Source: Spirochaetota bacterium (GTDB taxonomy: Bacteria > Spirochaetota > UBA4802 > JAFGDQ01). Taken from it: a DNA stretch of 56,595 nucleotides. The stretch is from assembly GCA_016932015.1 (NCBI GenBank), contig JAFGDQ010000068.1:1-56595 (forward strand), read 5' to 3'. The notes under the pieces were generated by a model. The model had not been told where the DNA came from, did no database searches, and worked only from the letters and a program-made list of their open reading frames with translations. The translations under genes and the position numbers were made by a program. Within the stretch, counting starts at the first letter, position 1. Each line of letters opens with the position of its first letter. Positions 27,633 to 34,630 of this stretch are shown here, in pieces.

Positions 27633-28355
27633 TTACTCCCTGATCCCCAGAATTGTGTTCTTAAAATCGGAATTTTTTAACAGGTCATGGCAATGCCCAT
27701 CCATTTTACAGGTACCTGTCTGTAATACATATGCATAATCAGCAATTTCCATAGCCTGATGAACATTTTGTTCGACTAAAAGTATTGTGACTCCATCGTT
27801 ATTCAATTTCTTAATGGTTTTGAACAGCAGGCTTACGACTTTAGGTGCAAGACCGAGAGAGGGTTCGTCTAACATTAGAAGTTTGGGTCTGGCCATCAGA
27901 GCTCTGGCTATTGCAAGCATCTGCTGTTCCCCTCCGCTAAGTGTCCCTGACGACTGGTTAATCCGTTCTTTTAAAATGGGGAAAAGAGTAAAAGCCTTTT
28001 CAATGGAATCTTTCATAAACGGCCGAGTGTGCACCGGATACGCGCCGAGTTCCAGGTTCTCAAGTACTGTAAGCTTTGTGAAAAGATGCCTCCCTTCTGG
28101 TACCTGACATATCCCCAGTTTAACAATATCCTCTGGTTTAAGACCTGCTGTAGACATACCGGAAAAAAAGATTTCCCCACTGCTTGTAGGTATAATTTTG
28201 GAGATTGCGTTTAATATTGTGCTTTTGCCTGCACCATTAGCACCTACTAAAGTTATTATTTTCCCTTTATCAATGTAAAAGGAAAAATTACCTACTGCCT
28301 GAGCGTCTCCATATGAAACATCGACACTTCTTAATTCAAGAAGATGGTTTTCCAA
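27633..28355 (-). CDS. livF: LivF-type ABC ATPase
   Basis: A 240-residue ATPase with Walker A GANGAGKST, the LivF-specific CQVPEGRHLFTKLTVLENL stretch after the Q-loop, signature LSGGEQQMLAIARALM and Walker B LLMLDEPSLGLAP. The start is TTG at 28355, with AGAGG about 7 bases upstream inside livG, giving a 20-base overlap. It powers the importer with LivG. Confidence 0.92.
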   Translation of the reverse strand: MENHLLELRSVDVSYGDAQAVGNFSFYIDKGKIITLVGANGAGKSTILNAISKIIPTSSGEIFFSGMSTAGLKPEDIVKLGICQVPEGRHLFTKLTVLENLELGAYPVHTRPFMKDSIEKAFTLFPILKERINQSSGTLSGGEQQMLAIARALMARPKLLMLDEPSLGLAPKVVSLLFKTIKKLNNDGVTILLVEQNVHQAMEIADYAYVLQTGTCKMDGHCHDLLKNSDFKNTILGIRE

Positions 28356-29148
28356 GATATGCCTCTATTACATTATTATTTTGAGCGATTTCTTCAGGTT
28401 TGCCTTCCGCAATTTTTTGTCCATATTCCAGTACTATTATTCTGTTGCATAAACTGAAAATAGCTTCTACTTTGTGTTCAACCCATAAAATTGAAACATT
28501 TCTTTCCTTATGGGCTTTTTCGATTACATGAAGCATCTTTTTTATTTCAGATGGATTTAACCCTGCCATAGGTTCATCAAGCAGCATTATAAAAGGTTGG
28601 GAAACCAGTGCCCTTGCGACTTCAAGGAGCCTTCTGTCGGAAAGAGTCATTTGCGATGTTATAATATCGCTTTTTGTTTCAAGTCCAACTAGTTCCAGCA
28701 CTTCCATTGCATGCTGACGTACATTCCTGGCGCGTGGTTTATGACCATAAATGGCACCCACCAGCACGTTCTCCAAAGCGGTCATACTGAGGAATGTCTT
28801 TGCAAGCTGAAATGTCCTTGATATTCCCATCCAGCATATTTGGTGAGGACGCTTTCCTGTAATATTTTCACCCATCAGGAATATTTTTCCGCTATCCGGT
28901 TTATAGATGGATGTTGCTACATTGAACAAAGTGCTTTTGCCTGCTCCGTTCGGACCTATCAGGCCGGTTATCTCATTTTTTTTTAGATTAAAACTGATAT
29001 CGTTCAGAGCTTTCAGACCACCGAATCTTTTTGTAATACTTTTCATCTGAAAAATATCATCTCCGGTTACGTCTTTTTTGCTGTTATTTTTTTTTGAATA
29101 CTGAGATTCATTTTTATTCATGATTCTGTCTGCCCTTAACTTTCCCAT
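28336..29148 (-). CDS. livG: LivG-type ABC ATPase
   Basis: A 270-residue ATPase. Walker A is GPNGAGKST, then the LivG-type ISRTFQLAKTFLSMTALENVLVG, signature-region SQMTLSDRRLLEVARALV (with TLSDRRLLE in place of LSGGQ, a real departure) and Walker B IMLLDEPMAGLNP. About 30 Ser/Lys/Asn-rich residues precede the domain; an internal ATG at 29121 is an alternative start. It follows the DUF169 gene by 18 bases. Confidence 0.9.
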   Translation of the reverse strand: MGKLRADRIMNKNESQYSKKNNSKKDVTGDDIFQMKSITKRFGGLKALNDISFNLKKNEITGLIGPNGAGKSTLFNVATSIYKPDSGKIFLMGENITGKRPHQICWMGISRTFQLAKTFLSMTALENVLVGAIYGHKPRARNVRQHAMEVLELVGLETKSDIITSQMTLSDRRLLEVARALVSQPFIMLLDEPMAGLNPSEIKKMLHVIEKAHKERNVSILWVEHKVEAIFSLCNRIIVLEYGQKIAEGKPEEIAQNNNVIEAYLGKPSS

Positions 29149-29166
29149 AAAATATATGTTACCTGA

Positions 29167-29922
29167 TCAGGGATTTCGGGACTCCTGTTCCAACTCTTCT
29201 AAAATTCTTTTTTCTCTCTGCAGATATTCCTCTCTGGTGTCTGTATATGAGGAGGGTACCCAGTTCATTTCCTGTAAGTTACGTGTAATTGTCGGAATCC
29301 ATTGATAGGGGATGCTTATAAGCGTCCATCCTTCAGGAAATACATTATGTACTTTCATGCCAAAGGCAAGCCCTGTAGTAGTATAGTTGATCTTGCCGGA
29401 TTTATAAGGATAAACGAACATCCATGAACAGCCAAGCACTCCTGTTTTCTTGGATTCCCATATTTCGCCAGTCGAATAACTCATTGCCCTTAATATGATT
29501 TCCGCCTGGCTGGTATTGGCCATAACTACCAGAATATCAGGTTCAAATGTCAGCTTGTCCAGTTTGGATAGCAGAACATAGTTAACAGTTCCTTTTTCAA
29601 ATTTTGAAATATATTGATAAATGTTATTATTTGCACGGGCATCCTGAAAGATATCAAGCTTAACACCTAAGTGTCCGCTTTCCACAATAGAGGGAGGATC
29701 AATCATTCCGAGGCATATTTTCCCAAAACAACTTTCGTTTTGTTTGGTAAAATAAAAAGGAGTTTCTTTTCCCTGCGCTTCCTTGATCATTTCACAAAAG
29801 GCAAGGTCTTTATCTATCTGCTCAATTCCTTTTGGTTTATGGAATTCAAATTTAATACCCACAGGTGGGTTCTCAAAATTAAATTTTTTAAATATAGAAA
29901 GATCTGTTTGAAGAAGTCTCAT
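29167..29922 (-). CDS. DUF169 family protein
   Basis: A 251-residue soluble protein of the DUF169 (COG2043) family: NPPVGIKFEF near the N terminus, CEMIKEAQ, CFGKICLGM with conserved Cys, GLxxxD, and the VNYVLLSKLDKLTFEPDILVVMANTSQAEIILRA core. The function of the family is unknown. I took the ATG at 29922 because GAGGA sits 8 bases before it. It lies between the methyltransferase and the importer on the same strand, so it probably takes part in handling the same compound. Confidence 0.8.
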   Translation of the reverse strand: MRLLQTDLSIFKKFNFENPPVGIKFEFHKPKGIEQIDKDLAFCEMIKEAQGKETPFYFTKQNESCFGKICLGMIDPPSIVESGHLGVKLDIFQDARANNNIYQYISKFEKGTVNYVLLSKLDKLTFEPDILVVMANTSQAEIILRAMSYSTGEIWESKKTGVLGCSWMFVYPYKSGKINYTTTGLAFGMKVHNVFPEGWTLISIPYQWIPTITRNLQEMNWVPSSYTDTREEYLQREKRILEELEQESRNP

Positions 29923-30065
29923 AACAATGTTCCTCATTTATTATTTAGTCAAATAGACTATTTTTTTAAGTAATAATGATACGGACTTTTGCTAACTATA
30001 TATAATTTAAATTTTAGAATTCCCCTTTGCTTACGTCGGTGCAGGCTTTATTTTTATTTCTTAGG

Positions 30066-30166
30066 AATTCCGGTGGCGGAGCTATAAAATTTGAGTTAGT
30101 TATATTCATGATAGCCTCCACGTATATCAATATGATGACCAACCCGTGCTCCGCCTTCCCGGAATT
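30066..30166. repeat. Imperfect inverted repeat between two operon genes
   Basis: AATTCCGGTGGCGGAGC at 30066-30082 is an imperfect reverse complement of 30148-30166 (two extra bases in one arm). The right arm ends on the stop codon of the UroD-family gene. It may be a small mobile element remnant, or an RNA stem that separates expression of the two halves of the operon. Confidence 0.5.
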
Positions 30167-31152
30167 TATTTAAACATTTTTTTGCTCATGTTGTCTATCG
30201 CATTACTTACAGATTCATACACTCCCGGAAATGAACTCATTCCTAATCCCTGGGTTAAACATGGAATAAAGCACGTTTTCCCACATCGGGTGCATGCCCT
30301 TTCAACATGCTCCGCAGCTATTTCAGGTGTCCATTCCGGGAAATCAACAGGGCCGCTGTCGATATCTCCCATAAAAGTAATTTCTTTCCCGTATTTTTTT
30401 ATAAGCTCAGGAGTGTTATTGGTTGTCATGGCTCCCTGCCAGATGTCTATTCCCATCTCAATCATGTAGGGAACCAGAGTGGCGGAATAGGCATCGTTAT
30501 GATGAACAATGATTTCGACACCATTTGCTTTCCAGAATTTATAGATTTTAATGTAGGGCTCTAAAAGGAAGTCTGTAAACATCTGAGGAGAAAGGAATGT
30601 GGAAGTCTGTCCGCCCCAGTCATCATGATGAAAAAGAGCATCAGGTTGAATGTATTTAATATATTCCTTTGCTACATTTAATTCATATTCAGTAAGATAA
30701 TCAATCAATTCATGCATTGCTTCAGGTTCTTCATAGAAACTAATCAGCGCATTTTCCATTCTCATAAGGTGGTGAGTCATTTCAAAAATACCCGGTGCAA
30801 TAAAAGCTGTTACATATTTTTGCTTCCGGTCAACTGCTTTTGCGTGATCTATTGCTGCTTGCCATGCTTCTTCCGGAAATTCAACAGAAGGTGCTTTAAC
30901 ATATTTCTCCCATTGAGTAATATCCTTTAATACAATATGTTCCTCATCATGTACCGGGAACTGCCCGATTTGTCCTTCCTGCCATCTCCATGTAATACCC
31001 CATCCATCCTTCATCTCTTTTCCCGGTTCAGCAAAAACTCCCGCCATGAAAGGTGCTTCCAATAAAATATCCAGGAATTCATACTGATTCACAAAACGGT
31101 CAGGATTCCCGCCTTTCATTGTTTCTTTTAAATTTTCTTTTATTGTTAACAT
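30166..31152 (-). CDS. UroD-family corrinoid methyltransferase (probable)
   Basis: A 328-residue protein of the uroporphyrinogen decarboxylase superfamily, of the branch that moves methyl groups to corrinoids (MtaA/MtbA-like). Marks are HHDDWGGQTSTFLSP (175-189), a VHHND motif (216-220), MGDIDSG and a Cys-rich stretch with Cys287, 290, 294 and 298. True UroD enzymes lack this pattern, and the corrinoid protein gene lies 30 bases upstream. The Zn ligands of MtaA-type enzymes (H-x-C) are not obvious, so HHND and the Cys group may bind metal. Probably the substrate:corrinoid transferase of the system. Confidence 0.8.
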   Translation of the reverse strand: MLTIKENLKETMKGGNPDRFVNQYEFLDILLEAPFMAGVFAEPGKEMKDGWGITWRWQEGQIGQFPVHDEEHIVLKDITQWEKYVKAPSVEFPEEAWQAAIDHAKAVDRKQKYVTAFIAPGIFEMTHHLMRMENALISFYEEPEAMHELIDYLTEYELNVAKEYIKYIQPDALFHHDDWGGQTSTFLSPQMFTDFLLEPYIKIYKFWKANGVEIIVHHNDAYSATLVPYMIEMGIDIWQGAMTTNNTPELIKKYGKEITFMGDIDSGPVDFPEWTPEIAAEHVERACTRCGKTCFIPCLTQGLGMSSFPGVYESVSNAIDNMSKKMFK

Positions 31153-31182
31153 CTAATTACCCCTGGTTTTTGTTATAGATAT

Positions 31183-31815
31183 TTAAGCAGTTACAATTTT
31201 TTTTGCTTTTTCTGCTGCGGCACCTGCGTCAGCAGCGTACGCGTCCGCACCGATTTCGTTTGCGAATTCCTGTGTAATAGGAGCGCCGCCAATGATTACT
31301 TTGAAACCCGATAATCCGCTGTCTTTAATAACTTTAACAGTATTTTTTAATGAAGGCATAGTGGTTGTAAGAAGAGCTGAACATGCAACCAGGCTTACGT
31401 TTGGAGTTACCTTGATTGCTTCTAAAAATTTTTCAGCAGGAACGTCAACACCAAGGTCAACCATTTCAAATCCAGCACTTCCGATCATCATTGAAACAAG
31501 GTTTTTGCCTATATCATGCAAGTCCCCCTCAACTGTACCAATAATGCATGTTCCAAGTGAGGTTGCGGCATCGCCAGTCAGATGCGGTTTCAGTACTTCC
31601 ACCCCTTTTGCCATAGCTTTTGCGGCTATCAGCATTTCAGGCACAAAAATATCTCCTGCCGAAAATCTGTCACCGACAACTTTCATGGCGTCAATCATAG
31701 CCTGTAAGATGTCGTTTGCAGCACTGTTCTCATCCAGTGCTTCCTGTACAAGTCCCGGAACAAGTTTGGCTTTTCCTGCCTCTACTTGTGCTTTTACCTC
31801 ATCAATTGTTCCCAT
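31183..31815 (-). CDS. Corrinoid-binding methyl carrier protein
   Basis: A 210-residue B12-binding protein of the MtaC/MtbC/MttC type. An N-terminal helical cap (1-80) is followed by the base-off cobalamin motif D98-x-H100-x-x-G with S146-x-L148 and GG at 176-177. His100 should ligate cobalt. It carries the methyl group between methyltransferases. The ATG at 31815 is chosen since AAGGAG precedes it; the frame runs on to 31878 without a signal. It has its own promoter with a palindrome in the spacer (31905-31933). Confidence 0.93.
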   Translation of the reverse strand: MGTIDEVKAQVEAGKAKLVPGLVQEALDENSAANDILQAMIDAMKVVGDRFSAGDIFVPEMLIAAKAMAKGVEVLKPHLTGDAATSLGTCIIGTVEGDLHDIGKNLVSMMIGSAGFEMVDLGVDVPAEKFLEAIKVTPNVSLVACSALLTTTMPSLKNTVKVIKDSGLSGFKVIIGGAPITQEFANEIGADAYAADAGAAAEKAKKIVTA

Positions 31816-31904
31816 TTCTTTCTCCTTTTTATATTTAAACAGCATAAAAATATTACTCAAACTGAATGTTGTTCTCATAGAATGAGTAATCTGTTTGCTG
31901 CAGT

Positions 31905-31933
31905 TTTATAATATAACGATGTTATATGTTAAA
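31905..31933 (-). promoter_or_regulatory. Promoter with operator palindrome filling its spacer
   Basis: On the minus strand: -35 TTTAAC (31933-31928), a 17-bp spacer that is exactly a perfect palindrome (31927-31911, arms ATATAAC and GTTATAT around a 3-base centre), then -10 TATAAA (31910-31905). A repressor here would block polymerase. The same half-site occurs in the larger palindrome at 33183-33217, next to the GntR gene. Predicted transcription begins about 80 bases before the corrinoid protein gene. Confidence 0.65.
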
Positions 31934-31996
31934 GACGTAATGCGCGCCGTATTGAAATAAGAAGAATCTGTTTATATAGATAGAGTTTATCTGTTT

Positions 31997-32812
31997 TTAA
32001 TCTTCAGGAGCGCTCAGTGATCCTACCCTGTTATCCTCTACGCCTTTTTTCCCCTTAAGTTTAAATGTCCAGTAGTCCCGGTAAGATATTTTTTCATTCG
32101 GACGGCCAAAGCCCATTTCTTTTAATGCTTCTGCTACTTTTTGAAGTTTCGGGGCCATTTCCTGCATACCAAGACCCTGCAGATGGGGCGGTAGTTCCTT
32201 CCGTTCTTCCGGCTCCAGCGCCAGCAAATCACAGATTGCCTCTGCTGCCCATCTTGCGCCTTTGACAGGAGGTGTCTGGTCTCTTCCATCCTTGAATTCC
32301 GCGGCATTCATGGCGCATTTCTCAGGCTGAAATAATGCGAAAAGTTCCTCATGCAGTCTTCCGTCAGGATCAAGAAGGTCATAAGCTCTCTGAACCCGGT
32401 TGTAACGCAATCTTAAGCAGTCTGTAGCACCATATACTTCCTCGAATCTGGCAAGTATATAAATGGCGGCAGGAACGGAAGATGCATAATTAAGATTTCC
32501 ATTCCTTGATAATTCTTCGGTCGTTACGCCGACTATATAACTGATGAGAAATGTTGAAGCTGTAATTGCTCCGCAGGTACCGACTCCGGACATGGCTATG
32601 CCGCCATGAAGGCCGATAAATGCCGAAGCGAGAAGTTTTTGTGTTTCAGGCGGAAATATCTCGATACCTTCACTCCTGAACGCTTCGACTATTGCGTCAA
32701 ACGTACCTGGAGCGCAGGCCATATATTTTGCTCCTATTTCATCAGCTAAGTGTCCGGCTTTATCTATTATTCTTTTCTTTTTCTCTTCATCTAAATTGTA
32801 TTTTTTTAACAT
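31997..32812 (-). CDS. C_GCAxxG_C_C-type cysteine protein
   Basis: A 271-residue protein with four spaced cysteines: Cys33 (MACAPG), Cys80 (GTCGAITAS after a GLHGGIAMSGVG turn), Cys132 and Cys166. This order matches the C_GCAxxG_C_C (PF09719-like) family of putative redox or metal proteins, although GCAxxG reads CGAITAS. The C-terminal third is extra. As first gene of the corrinoid block it may supply electrons or act in activation of the corrinoid protein, for which no other gene is present. That role is inference. Confidence 0.65.
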   Translation of the reverse strand: MLKKYNLDEEKKKRIIDKAGHLADEIGAKYMACAPGTFDAIVEAFRSEGIEIFPPETQKLLASAFIGLHGGIAMSGVGTCGAITASTFLISYIVGVTTEELSRNGNLNYASSVPAAIYILARFEEVYGATDCLRLRYNRVQRAYDLLDPDGRLHEELFALFQPEKCAMNAAEFKDGRDQTPPVKGARWAAEAICDLLALEPEERKELPPHLQGLGMQEMAPKLQKVAEALKEMGFGRPNEKISYRDYWTFKLKGKKGVEDNRVGSLSAPED

Positions 32813-32875
32813 CTTAACCTCCTTTCGCTTTTAATTTGCAAAAATAGTATAATTAGTATTTTTAAAGAAAAATTT

Positions 32876-32987
32876 CACTGCTGCCCCTTTTGTTTCTTTA
32901 TATAGAATTTTTTTAGCCATAATCGGGACAGCAGTGTAAAAAATATAGTTGAGTTTTATCTTCCGGATATTGTGCATTATTATCCGG
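32876..32987 (-). other. Structured segment in the operon leader
   Basis: CACTGCTG plus CCC (32876-32886) pairs with GGG and CAGCAGTG (32925-32936) with a one-base bulge, giving a stem of 11 pairs around a 38-base loop. Next to it a 7-bp stem, CCGGATA/TATCCGG, spans 32963-32987. Both would lie in the untranslated leader. They may be a riboswitch-like or attenuator element; no known class is recognised. Confidence 0.4.
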
Positions 32988-33182
32988 GCAATAATCAGTT
33001 TTATACGGTAATTTAGATGTAAATAAATTATCGAAATAATTTTTAATATCCCGCCGGATCAGCAATTATTGATTAGTGTTAAAGAATGGATATTATTAAA
33101 ATGCTGTATTTATGATTTTTCAGTGACACAGGATCATAAATTTAAATATTTTTATAATATTGTTAAGAAATGTTGTTAGCCC

Positions 33183-33228
33183 CTAAGATATAACATATCA
33201 TATATGTTATATCTTAGAAGTTTGTCAA
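33183..33228 (-). promoter_or_regulatory. Large palindromic operator over a TTGACA promoter
   Basis: 16-bp perfect arms (33183-33198 and 33202-33217) flank a 3-base centre. The arms contain ATATAAC/GTTATAT as at 31911-31927. On the minus strand TTGACA (33228-33223) is followed, after 18 bases, by TATATG (33204-33199), so the palindrome covers spacer and -10. It is read toward the C_GCAxxG_C_C gene. No T-run follows, so it is not a typical terminator of the GntR gene. Confidence 0.65.
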
Positions 33229-33297
33229 TATTTTTTTGTCATTTTTGTTTAAATTTATTTTCGTCAGATAAATTTGTTGGAAGGAATAAGTATCTTA

Positions 33298-34011
33298 TTA
33301 CTTGTTGTCAAGTTTGATTAATCGCTCTATATCTTTATAAATCTCATCAATATGCTGATGCATTAGTTTGCCTGTCTCTGTGGACTTCTTCCCCTCGATC
33401 GCTTTATATATTTTTTTATGCCAGAAAAGATGTATCGTATCATCATATATAATACAGTTTTTAATAGTCGGATCTACAGTCTGGCTAATAGAATGTGTAA
33501 TTATATCCATTGATAATATAAGTATTCTGTTCTGTGTTGCTTCTGCTAAAATCGAGTGAAATTCAACATTTAAATGTTGTGAAGGAATGTTCTCCTTGAT
33601 AAGCATTTCAAGGTTTTTAATATTTGATTTTAATGCGTTGAGATGCTCATCAGTCCTGTTTTCAGCTGCGAACCGGGCTATCGCTGGTTCAATAATCAAG
33701 CTGGCCCGCATGATCTCAAGCATAGTACTTTTTTGAATCTGTAGTGCGGAAGAAAAAGCCTCATAAACTGCAGTTGTTCCTGTTTCGGGTACAAACATGC
33801 CAACTCCATGTTTTACCTGAAGCAGCCCAACAGCTTCAAGTTTACGGAAAGCTTCACGGACCACAATACGGCTTACCTGAAGTCTTTCAATAAATTCGCG
33901 CTCGGATGGAAGCTTGTCCCCGGGAGCATATTTGCCGCTTAAAATTTCATCTTTTATCTTGTCAGTAACAATATCAAGAATTTTGTGATTTTTTATCGGT
34001 GATAATTCCAT
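33298..34011 (-). CDS. FadR-type GntR transcription regulator
   Basis: About 237 residues. The GntR winged helix is clear: IKDEILSGKYAPGDKLPSEREFIERLQVSRIVVREAFRKLEAVGLLQVKHGVGMFV. The C-terminal FCD domain is all-helical, with D/H residues expected to bind metal plus an organic acid or similar effector. I chose the ATG at 34011; a TTG at 34056 is possible and neither has a strong ribosome binding site. It lies just upstream of the palindrome and operon it probably controls. Confidence 0.82.
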   Translation of the reverse strand: MELSPIKNHKILDIVTDKIKDEILSGKYAPGDKLPSEREFIERLQVSRIVVREAFRKLEAVGLLQVKHGVGMFVPETGTTAVYEAFSSALQIQKSTMLEIMRASLIIEPAIARFAAENRTDEHLNALKSNIKNLEMLIKENIPSQHLNVEFHSILAEATQNRILILSMDIITHSISQTVDPTIKNCIIYDDTIHLFWHKKIYKAIEGKKSTETGKLMHQHIDEIYKDIERLIKLDNK

Positions 34012-34630
34012 CTTTTTATAACTTTTGTCCTGATAGATTTCGGGAATACAGTACAAATTATTTTATAATATTTTGTAAAAAGTCCGGAATTGTAATATAA
34101 ACATCAGTATTCAGATGACTTTAAATAGTAATTCCGTATTATTCCGGATATCTGTATTAACGAAAGGAAAATTGAGAAATATTACAGAAGTTTATTTTAT
34201 TAAAGAAATAATCCGTATAAAATAAAATTTTACGTAAACACTTTAGTGTAACAATAATGATTTCTTCAAGCATTTTATTATTTTTCTAATCTCCTGATCG
34301 TTTCATTATATAGTTTTTACAAACTGATCAATAATAATTATTTTTTTATTGAAAAGATAAAAAATAATTTATATATATAAAGGAATTCATCTTAGGAGAA
34401 ATTTTTTTAGTTCAGATTTTTTGTATTGAATTATGAAAGCATTTAATTATCATATTTTATTTAACAGCTTTCAGAATTCTAAAGCTGTTTTATTTTTATA
34501 TTTAAACTTCTTGTCGCAACTTTAAAAATAACTTGAAATAAAATCAGCACTTAAGCATGTTACTGTATTATTTTGAACCTTCACACCGGTTAACTGTCTG
34601 TATATTTAATTATTCCCCGGAGAATCATGT
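34012..34630. other. Long AT-rich intergenic region
   Basis: About 620 bases with no convincing gene. It must contain the GntR promoter and that of the OmpA-family gene. A near copy of the operator half-site, ATATAAACAT, lies at 34095-34104, a possible autoregulatory site. A terminator-like hairpin is at 34463-34498. A 30-codon frame at 34434 has no ribosome binding site. Confidence 0.5.
34463..34498 (+). terminator. Terminator-like hairpin, orphan
   Basis: A 9-bp perfect stem AACAGCTTT/AAAGCTGTT, a 9-base loop and a T-rich tail (TTATTTTTA). No coding gene ends before it on the plus strand, so it may end a small RNA or leader starting within 34060-34450. Confidence 0.5.

Larger units (their letters stand above)
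32813..33297. other. Long regulatory leader of the corrinoid operon
   Basis: About 485 bases without a gene. It contains the palindromic operator and promoter at 33183-33228 and, downstream, a predicted leader of about 380 bases with two stems (32876-32936 and 32963-32987). No cobalamin-box sequence is recognised. Confidence 0.6.

Noticed and set aside
33183..33217. Palindrome as an intrinsic terminator of the GntR gene
   Set aside because: It is AT-rich, and on the minus strand it is followed by GGGG rather than a T-run; promoter geometry fits better.
32813..33297. Cobalamin riboswitch before the corrinoid operon
   Set aside because: No B12-box or core helices are visible; only unclassified stems are present.
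24025..34056. Genomic island inserted at tRNA-Ala
   Set aside because: The catabolic block does lie next to tRNA-Ala, but I found no integrase gene and no duplicated tRNA 3' end at the far side, and base use does not change.
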